A program made the translations under genes and the position numbers. This document shows, one piece after another, positions 57,427 to 64,000 of a DNA stretch of 64,000 nt; the first letter of the stretch is position 1; each line of letters opens with the position of its first letter. The DNA is from Staphylotrichum longicolle (Eukaryota > Ascomycota > Sordariomycetes > Sordariales > Chaetomiaceae): assembly GCA_019096155.1 (NCBI GenBank), contig JAHCVI010000003.1, forward strand, positions 3,658,001-3,722,000. Direction: 5' to 3'. A model generated the notes under the pieces. It saw nothing but the letters and a program-made list of their open reading frames with translations, made no database searches and had not been told where the DNA came from.

Positions 57427-58308
57427 ATGCCTCCTCAACCCGCCCCATGGCGCGCCCCGTTCCTCTCCCACCTCACCCACCTCCCCACCCCGACCCTCAC
57501 CCTCGCAACCCTCCACCCGGCCGCGCAGAATGAGGGCCCACCCACCCCGTCCCTGCCCTGCCTCCCGCGCGCCCGCACCTGCGTCTTCCGCGGCCTGTGG
57601 GCCTCCCTCCCGTCCGCGTCCTCCAGCCCCCCCAAGAACCCGGCGCCGCGCAACCCGCCCGCCTTCGAGTCCGACCTGCCCGTCTTCACGACCGACGCGC
57701 GCAGCGACAAGTTGACCGAGATCTTTGACAGCGCCGCCGCGGGCGACGTCGAGGCGAGCGGCGGGACGACGGGCGGGGGCGGGCCCGTGGAGGCCGTGTT
57801 CTGGGTCGAGGCGGTGCGCACGCAGTGGCGCGTGCGCGGCCACGCGTGGGTGCTGGCGGGGGACGTGGACGGGGGGGAAGGGGCGCGGAGGTGCGGGGGT
57901 GTGCTGCTGGGGCGGATGCGCAAGACCGGGGAAGCCGGGGAAGGGGCGGAGGGGGAGGGGGCAGAGGGGGGAGGATGGAGTTTTGGGCGGGAGGTGACGG
58001 GGCATTTTGGGGCGCTGAGCCCGCTCATGAGGGGTTCGTTCCGCGGGCCGCCGCCGGGGACGCCGGTGGCGTATCATGCCGGAAAGGGGGAGAGCGTCGG
58101 GCAGAAGGTGGAGGATCTGGAGGATGAGGGGGCGAGGCGGAATTTTAGGGTGGTGGTCATTGTGCCGGACGAGGTCGACCAGGTGGATTTGAGCGATGAG
58201 TTGAAGCCGAGGAGGTGGTTGTATGTGTATCGCGGGGCTGAGGGTGAGTCGAAGCTACCGGGTGGTGAGGTCATTGGGGAGTGGGAGAAGGTTGAGGTCT
58301 GGCCGTGA
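57427..58308 (+). CDS. Pyridoxamine 5'-phosphate oxidase Alr4036-family FMN-binding protein
   Basis: Single exon, 293 residues. The start is the ATG before PPQPAPWRAPFLSHL, the conserved opening of this family. Further family blocks are LPRARTCVFRGLWASLP, ESDLPVFTTDARSDKLTEIF, VEAVFWVEAVRTQWRVRGHA and FRVVVIVPDEVDQVDL. The fold is an FMN-binding split barrel related to PNPO; the substrate of the fungal members is unknown. The loop at about residues 156-190 is a Gly/Glu-rich low-complexity insertion in GGGG-rich DNA. In the expected fold this insertion lies between strands and should be tolerated. Confidence 0.85.
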   Translation: MPPQPAPWRAPFLSHLTHLPTPTLTLATLHPAAQNEGPPTPSLPCLPRARTCVFRGLWASLPSASSSPPKNPAPRNPPAFESDLPVFTTDARSDKLTEIFDSAAAGDVEASGGTTGGGGPVEAVFWVEAVRTQWRVRGHAWVLAGDVDGGEGARRCGGVLLGRMRKTGEAGEGAEGEGAEGGGWSFGREVTGHFGALSPLMRGSFRGPPPGTPVAYHAGKGESVGQKVEDLEDEGARRNFRVVVIVPDEVDQVDLSDELKPRRWLYVYRGAEGESKLPGGEVIGEWEKVEVWP

Positions 58309-58739
58309 GGAGCTGGACGGAGGCAGCTAGAACGTTGGGATACGGGATCCGGAAGAGGAGGCTGAAGGTGGTAAAAGCCTGTAAACAACATACTGGTATC
58401 GCGGCCTTGAGCGGGTATGGGGCCGAAAGTGGGTGACAGTACAGCTAACACCGCCTACATACAACGAACATCAATGTCAGATTCACATCCTCACTGGCGA
58501 CTCGCCTGCATAGGTACCTTGGGTCCACACCCCACAGCCAGCCCCAGCTGCGCTAGCGCCGAGGAGAGAGACAACCACTCTATACATACCTGGTCTCCTG
58601 GCTAGGCATAAGAAACCCATATGCCCGTGTTTCCCTCGTCTAGTCGACAGCAGACTCCCGACTCGGACGGCAAAACAAACCACATACCACACCGGCTTCA
58701 TCGACATTCCACCATATCTACCCACCCACCACGCCCGCC
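58309..58739. other. Intergenic region
   Basis: Between two + strand genes; 3' flank and promoter only, no other feature seen. Confidence 0.5.
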
Positions 58740-60238
58740 ATGGTATGTCTCGCGTCCCCCGATGAGGGAGCGTTGACGGTTGACGGGTTGAGGGTTGAGG
58801 GTTGACTGGCAACTGATCATTGACACCATCACAGCCGATAAACCTTCTCGGATGCAACGTGGATGTCGTGCGGCTGGTCCTAGGCTGCCACGTGCAGGTC
58901 GACCTTCGCTCGGTTTTCCTTGTGCATCCATCTCTGCGGCTGCTCGCGGAGCCGTTCCTCTACTCTGCTGTCGAGCTTGCCTATTACAAATCCAAGCCTC
59001 ATCTCATCACCTTGCTCGTCCGGAGCATCCTGCGCAGGCCCGAACTCGCCGCCCACATACGCACTCTCTCTTTGCAGGGAGGCGACCCCCCAGACCAGAA
59101 CTGGAAGGGAAAGGTTGCGAGGAGTCCAGTACATGAGGAAGATCTGCACGAGGCTGTGTCCCTTGTGGCGGGGACTCGCCTGCCGTACCGCGACAGGTGG
59201 ATCGTCGAGTTGCGCCAAGGCACGCTCGACGCCTATATCGCCCTCCTCTTGTTGCGGCTGCCGCGCCTCCAGCGATTACATCTCGGGCCCGTCTTTTTCG
59301 TGGAGAGTGAGCTAATAGGGCTTGTCTTGCGATCCATTCTCCACGGCCCTCGCTCCGACTGGCTCGAGGTCGATGTCAGCGCGAGTCTCCGCGAGCTTCG
59401 CACCGTCTCCCTCATCCGCGAGGTAACGTTTAACCTGGCCAGGACCAACCGGAATACAGAAAGTACCCTCCCGTTCTTCCATCTCCCGTCGCTCGAGGAG
59501 ATGATGGTTTCGATAGACAACCCGCTCACGCCTGCTCTCCCGTGGCCTGCAGCCCAACCGCCTTTAGCCACCAACCTCGTCTCGCTCTCTGTCGGCGGCA
59601 CAATGAGGGAGTCGCACCTGGGTCAGCTGCTCGCTGCTACGCCTTGCCTCCGCCTTCTGCGCTGGACATGGTGCTACATCCCATACCATATAGATCAATA
59701 CAACACCCACGTTATCGACCTCGACCAACTGATGCCGGCCCTGGCGCATGTTAGCGGGACGTTGACCGAGCTGACTCTCACGGGCGTACCCCTCCTCGCA
59801 TACACTGGCCCCTGGCCCTCGCCGCTACGCGTTCAAGGATCTATAAGGGCGCTCGCGGGCTTTGATCAGCTAACCAAGCTGCTAATCCCACTGGTCCTCT
59901 TCACCGGATTTTCACTGCCCGCGCGGGAGCAGCTGAGCGAGTGCCTTCCGCGGAACCTGGAGGAGCTGACACTGACCGACGACATGTACATCGACAACGA
60001 CATCAACGAGACGTGGCACGAGGCCGGCCACACGGGCACGATCGCTGCGTGGCTGGAACGCGTAGAGTCCTCGACGCCGCGGCTCCGGAAACTATGTCTT
60101 GTGCTGCAGGCCTGCGACGGTGAGACCTCTCTCGAGGATCTCGACGTGAGGATCGAGATCCGGAAGTTGGCGAGGCGCGCGGGGATCGACGTGGCGACCC
60201 CGGATATGCACGCAGAGGAAACGTGGACCGAACTTTGA
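58740..60238 (+). CDS. F-box-like/leucine-rich hypothetical protein; start codon alone in exon 1
   Basis: Read as exon 1 58740-58742 (the ATG only) and exon 2 58835-60238, 468 residues. The donor directly after ATG is GTATGT and the acceptor is ATCACAG. No other in-frame ATG occurs before about residue 220, and the joined sequence MPINLLGCNVDVVRLVL continues into an F-box-like opening (VDLRSVFLVHPSLRLLAEPFLY). The remainder has repeated Leu-rich segments (LLLLRLPRLQRLHLGPVFF, HLPSLEEMMVSIDNPL, CLPRNLEELTLTDDMY) as in fungal F-box/LRR-type proteins. A role as a substrate adaptor of an SCF ubiquitin ligase is a family-level guess; the F-box itself is weak. Confidence 0.72.
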
Positions 60239-60885
60239 GAAGATACATAACCTAGGTACATATGTATAATGAACGACATTTCCCGCACCCTCAAGTTCAC
60301 CTTTCCCGATAACGCATCCCGGTCCTCCCCCCTCCCGGGGTGCGCGCCCAAAGACGTGATGTGATTCCTTCGGTTACTCGCGCAAACTATGCGGCGTCTT
60401 TTCGTGTGAGCATGTGTGTGTTGGGGGGGAGGGGTTGTGTGTGAGGGGGGATATGTGTGGTGCCGTGGGTTCATGTGGTTTTCAAAATCCACAGTTCAAA
60501 TCTGGATCCTCTTTGACTTTATATTCACTGCTTGTTTCTTGGTCAGTACCTGAGAGCCGCCGTTGTCGTCCTTAGACCGATCCCTGACTAACAATGGCCC
60601 AGTACCGCCCTCCTGAACTTTGAATGGTCACGCCTTCAATGACTCGCTTCAGTCCTTTGATACAGACCGAGTATGACTGGCAACGTACGGCTGGTTTGTT
60701 GTTCGGTTCTGGGCCTCCAGGTGCCTTTAAGTAGATAGCGTCGGCCTCCGTGTTTCCCAATTCCAAGCCTCCAACAATCACCTGCAGCTCTATTGATCAA
60801 GCATTTCGCAAATCTTCAAGACCTCTTCTACTTCAACTAGTACTCTCAAAAGCAGGCCTTCGCCAATATCTAGCATCCTTTCACC
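60239..60885. other. Intergenic region
   Basis: 3' flank of the F-box-like gene and promoter/leader of the glucanase. A G/T-rich stretch spans 60405-60460. The segment just before the start codon is C/T-rich leader. Confidence 0.5.
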
Positions 60886-61933
60886 ATGCGAATCGGTCTG
60901 GGACTCGCGGCCCTGTCCGCCGTTTGCCCCTCGGCCAGAGCCGCCTATCAAGGCTTCAACTACGGCGCCTTCTTCACCGACAACACCCCTAAAATGCAGG
61001 CCGATTTTGAAGCCGAGTTCAAGACAGCCCAGAACCTCGTCGGCGCGCCCGGCAGCGGCTTCACCAGCGCCCGCCTCTACACCATGATCGTAAGCCACAC
61101 TCCCCTCATCATCTCCCTCGCATTTCATGCTAACAAAGGCTCCTCACTAGCAATGGGGAACCCCGTCCACCCCCATCAGCGCCATCCCCGCGGCCATCGC
61201 CACCAACACGACCCTCCTCCTCGGACTCTGGGCCTCCGCCGGCGACGCCGGCATCGCCAGCGAACTCGCCGCGCTCTCCGCGGCCGTCACCACCTACGGC
61301 AAAGCCTTCACCGACCTCGTCGTCGGCATCTCGGTCGGCTCCGAGGACCTCTACCGCAGCTCGCCAACGGGAAAGGCCCACAGCGCCGGCGCGGGATCCT
61401 ACCCGGCCGCGCTCGTGGGGTACATCGAGCGCGCGCGCGACGCCATCAAGAGCACCGGCCTCGCGGGCGTGCCGGTCGGCCACGTGGACACGTGGACGGA
61501 GTGGGTGGACCCGGCGAACCAGGCGGTGATGGACGCGGTGGACTGGGTGGGCATGGACGCGTACAGCTACTGGCAGAGCCTGGTGCCGAACGGGGCGGAG
61601 AGGGGCAGGGCGCTGTTTGAGGACGCGCTGGCCAGGACGAGGGCGCGGGTGGGCGGCCGGCCGGTGTGGATCACGGAGACGGGGTTCCCGGTCAGCGGAG
61701 AGACGTCCGGGGAGGCGGTGCCGTCGGTGGAGAACGCGAAGAGGTTTTGGGATGAGGTCGGGTGCCCGCTGTTTGGGAGGGAGAATGTGTGGTGGTATAT
61801 TCTGAGGGATGCGGGCAGGGGGAGGCCGGTGCCGAGCTTTGGGATTGTTGGGGAGGCGTTGGGGACGACGCCGGTTTTTGATATTTCGTGCGAGGCGGTT
61901 GAGAAGGAGGAGGAGTCGTGCGATGCTGCTTGA
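60886..61933 (+). CDS. Glycoside hydrolase family 17 beta-1,3-glucanase
   Basis: Two exons (60886-61089, 61151-61933) give 328 residues. A signal peptide of about 19 residues (MRIGLGLAALSAVCPSARA) precedes YQGFNYGAFF. The GH17 barrel is evident: acid/base Glu in VVGISVGSEDLYR and nucleophile Glu in RPVWITETGFPVSG, with VGMDAYSYWQ and VWWYILRDA between or after. There is no Ser/Thr-rich GPI stalk, unlike the EglC or Bgl2-type cell-wall anchored forms, so it is likely secreted or wall-bound without an anchor. The expected role is remodelling or degrading beta-1,3-glucan. The splice join gives LYTMIQWGTPS. Confidence 0.93.
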
Positions 61934-62736
61934 GGGGTTTGCTGTCTGGAGGGAAAAGGTTTCTTTCATCAAGACGGCGTGGATAAGATGCCTACTTCTA
62001 GAGCTGGCTTCCCTGGCATTTACCCATTGGCTCTTCAATCATAGCACTTAGCTGATACCCAACAAATTTACTTGTTTTTGAGCCTCTACCCGTCATCAGC
62101 CCTCCCAGGTTGGTCGGTTTATCCAGTCACCAGTTTCTCATAATGAAAAGTCACCGAGTTTTTAAATCAATCAGATCCATTCGTTCCATCAAACCATCGA
62201 GAACCGATATAATCATTTCCCTGGCTTGGCGTGATCATAAAGTGCGACTGTCTGCCCGACTTACACATCGAATTCGATGTTTTTGTCCAGGGGTGTGACA
62301 TGGATATTTGGAGAGGTGACAGAGGGTGACCCGGCGCTATGGATCCGCAACAGCCGGAAATTGAAAACTGGGTGCGGTTCCTGGGGAACCACAAACACCC
62401 GGCTTGGACAGCCCATGCAACCTCAACTGAAGTTGAAACTGTGAAACACAGAGCCAACCATGATGGGGGAAACCAGTGAACCACACGCCCGGGATCGGCA
62501 ACCCAGTTTCCGCATTTGACCACAACCCGAGCACCAGGCTCAGCCCTACGAGCCCAGGTCTTGGCGTGTTTATATCCTCCTTCCAAATCCGACAAGCTCC
62601 CGCCCAGCCTCTGATCCACCCCACAACCCATCTCGCATCGCACCGCACGCACCGCACGCTACCCCCTTTTCCCGCCGTCATCACTCCCGCGCTTCCCTCA
62701 CCTCACCCCAACCCACCCCCTCAACCCCGCGTCGCA
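61934..62736. other. Intergenic region
   Basis: 3' flank of the glucanase, AT-richer at 62100-62280, then the C-rich promoter/leader of the zinc transporter. No gene seen. Confidence 0.5.
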
Positions 62737-64000
62737 ATGGGTCTCCTCCAGCTCCGGTGCACTCGCGCCGCGGCGCTCCTGCTCATCGCGACCCTCGCCC
62801 TCGCCCAATTCGCGTGGGCCAGCAGCACCAGCGACGCCAAAACCGCCGCTCCCTCTTTGCAAACCCTCTCCCTCGAGGACCTCGACGCCCAGCTCCAAGT
62901 CTGTCCTACCCCTTATCAAACCACCACCACTCAAATCAATCAACCTCCCTCGACTAACTCCTCCCCCATCATAAAACAGGAATGCCCCATCATCGCGCAG
63001 CTCTCGCACCAAAAAGCCACGGCGCACGCCCAGGCCCCGTCCTCCCTCACCGCCCGCCTCTTCACGCTGCTCTTCCCCTCGTCGCGCCCGGCCGTCAACG
63101 CCCTGCTCGCCACGCTCTACATCTCGGGCCCGCCCAACTTCTTGCTCGCCCTCTGCCCGACCGACATCGACCCGGCCTCGCTGTCCGTCATGGTCGCCTT
63201 CGCCGTCGGCGGCCTGCTGGGCGACACCCTGTTCCACCTGCTGCCCGAGATCTTTCTCGGGGAGGACGAGCCGGACCGCGTCAGGATGGTGCTGGTGGAG
63301 CCGAATCGGAATTTGTTGTTGGGTGTCGCCATTTTGGTGGGGTTCTTGGTGTTTGTGGGGATGGATAAGGGGTTGAGGATCGCGACGGGGGGCGAGGGGG
63401 GCCATGATCACGGGCATGGGCATGCGCATGGGCATCAGCATGGACATGGGGTGGCGGAGGGGGCCAAGTCGAGCGCGGTTGGAGAAAGGAGAAGGGGGGT
63501 GCCAAGTTGAGGAAGGGGAAGAAGGAGGAGGATGTGGGGAAGGGGGAGGCGGTGGCTGAGAAGGAGGTGAATCCGTCGGTGAAGCTGGGGGGTGTTTTGA
63601 ATATGATGTAGGTTGTTTTGTTTGGAGAGGTTCGGGTTGGGGATTAGGGGATCTGGAGTCGCTGACGTTTTTTTTTTACAGTGCCGACTTTACGCACAAC
63701 ATCACCGACGGCTTGGCCATGTCGGCCTCGTTCTATGCGTCGCCCACCATCGGCGCGACCACGACCGTCGCCGTCTTCTTCCACGAGATCCCGCACGAGG
63801 TGGGCGACTTTGCGCTGCTCGTGCAGTCGGGCTTCACCAAGCGGCAGGCCATGGGCGCGCAGTTTGTCACGGCCATCGGCGCGCTGATCGGCACGCTCAT
63901 TGGCATTGCGGTGCAAGAGTTTGGCGGCGGCGGCAGCACCGAGGGGGCGGCCATGGGCATGCGCGACGGCCTCTGGGGCACCAGCCTCACCTGGGGCGAC
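62737..64000 (+). CDS. YKE4: ZIP zinc transporter, Yke4/SLC39A7-like, cut by the window edge
   Basis: Exons seen are 62737-62898, 62980-63607 and 63682 onward. A signal peptide (about residues 1-29) precedes a luminal stretch ending TLSLEDLDAQLQECPIIAQL. Membrane helices follow (VNALLATLYISGPPNFLL, VMVAFAVGGLLGDTLFHLLP, LLLGVAILVGFLVFVGMD). A His-rich loop (HDHGHGHAHGHQHGHG) and the signature motifs HNITDGLA and HEIPHEVGDFALL define the LIV-1 ZIP subfamily. It moves zinc from ER/Golgi to cytosol. The frame breaks at a G6 run (63494-63499): one frame ends at a TGA at 63508-63510, while the frame needed for the next exon starts with GAKLRKGKKEED. One extra G would join them. The gene continues past the right edge. 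Confidence 0.85.

Noticed and set aside
60494..60502. GTTCAAATC, a match to a tRNA B box
   Set aside because: No A box, acceptor stem or cloverleaf pairing can be found around it.
1..64000. Transposon remnants or repeat-induced mutation tracts
   Set aside because: No transposase or reverse transcriptase motifs, no long terminal or inverted repeats and no strongly AT-rich block were seen by eye.

Overview
The window is GC-rich filamentous-fungal nuclear DNA. Its genes have short 45-220 bp introns with GT..AG borders and CTAAC/CTGAC-like branch points. They encode recognisable Pezizomycotina families, and the protein sequences look most like Sordariomycetes (possibly Sordariales/Chaetomiaceae); the species cannot be fixed from this sequence alone. 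I support about 20 protein-coding genes plus two hypothetical proteins. I see no rRNA or tRNA gene, no CRISPR array and no recognisable transposon.

Layout. 1-9.3 kb: tetranucleotide arrays, a Yip1-domain Golgi protein (YIP4-like, +), a vacuolar Ca2+/H+ exchanger (-) and the RecQ-family helicase HRQ1 (-). 10-20 kb: a Ran-binding nuclear protein (YRB2-like, -), two hypothetical proteins (-) and a 1218-residue NOD-like receptor with PNP/UDP phosphorylase, NACHT and ankyrin domains (-). 20.7-30 kb: a RING-H2 ubiquitin ligase (-), a divergent FIS1 (-)/SPC24 (+) pair, an SRR1-like protein (+) and a TatD-like SCN1 homologue (+). 30-42.3 kb: a second STAND NTPase (-), a Zn2Cys6 transcription factor (+), tRNA methyltransferase NCL1/TRM4 (-) and mitochondrial Obg GTPase MTG2 (-, reading frame damaged). 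44-54.5 kb: a conserved unknown protein (+), a 3.2-kb gene-free stretch packed with simple repeats, BFR1 (-), RNA polymerase subunit RPB5 (+) and a rhodopsin-like/PTH11-like membrane protein (-). 57.4-64 kb: an Alr4036-family FMN-binding protein (+), an F-box-like protein whose start codon sits alone in its own exon (+), a GH17 glucanase (+) and a ZIP zinc transporter cut by the right edge (+).

Most genes are unrelated housekeeping loci; there is no biosynthetic cluster or operon-like unit. Two features stand out. First, the two STAND/NLR genes, about 10 kb apart, are candidates for nonself recognition, and the ankyrin repeats of the first are strikingly alike. Second, the reading frame is broken at three conserved genes (HRQ1, MTG2, ZIP transporter). 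Each can be explained by missing bases in or next to homopolymers, which points to assembly error more than to real decay. I found no clearly new biological system; the NLR is the best lead.
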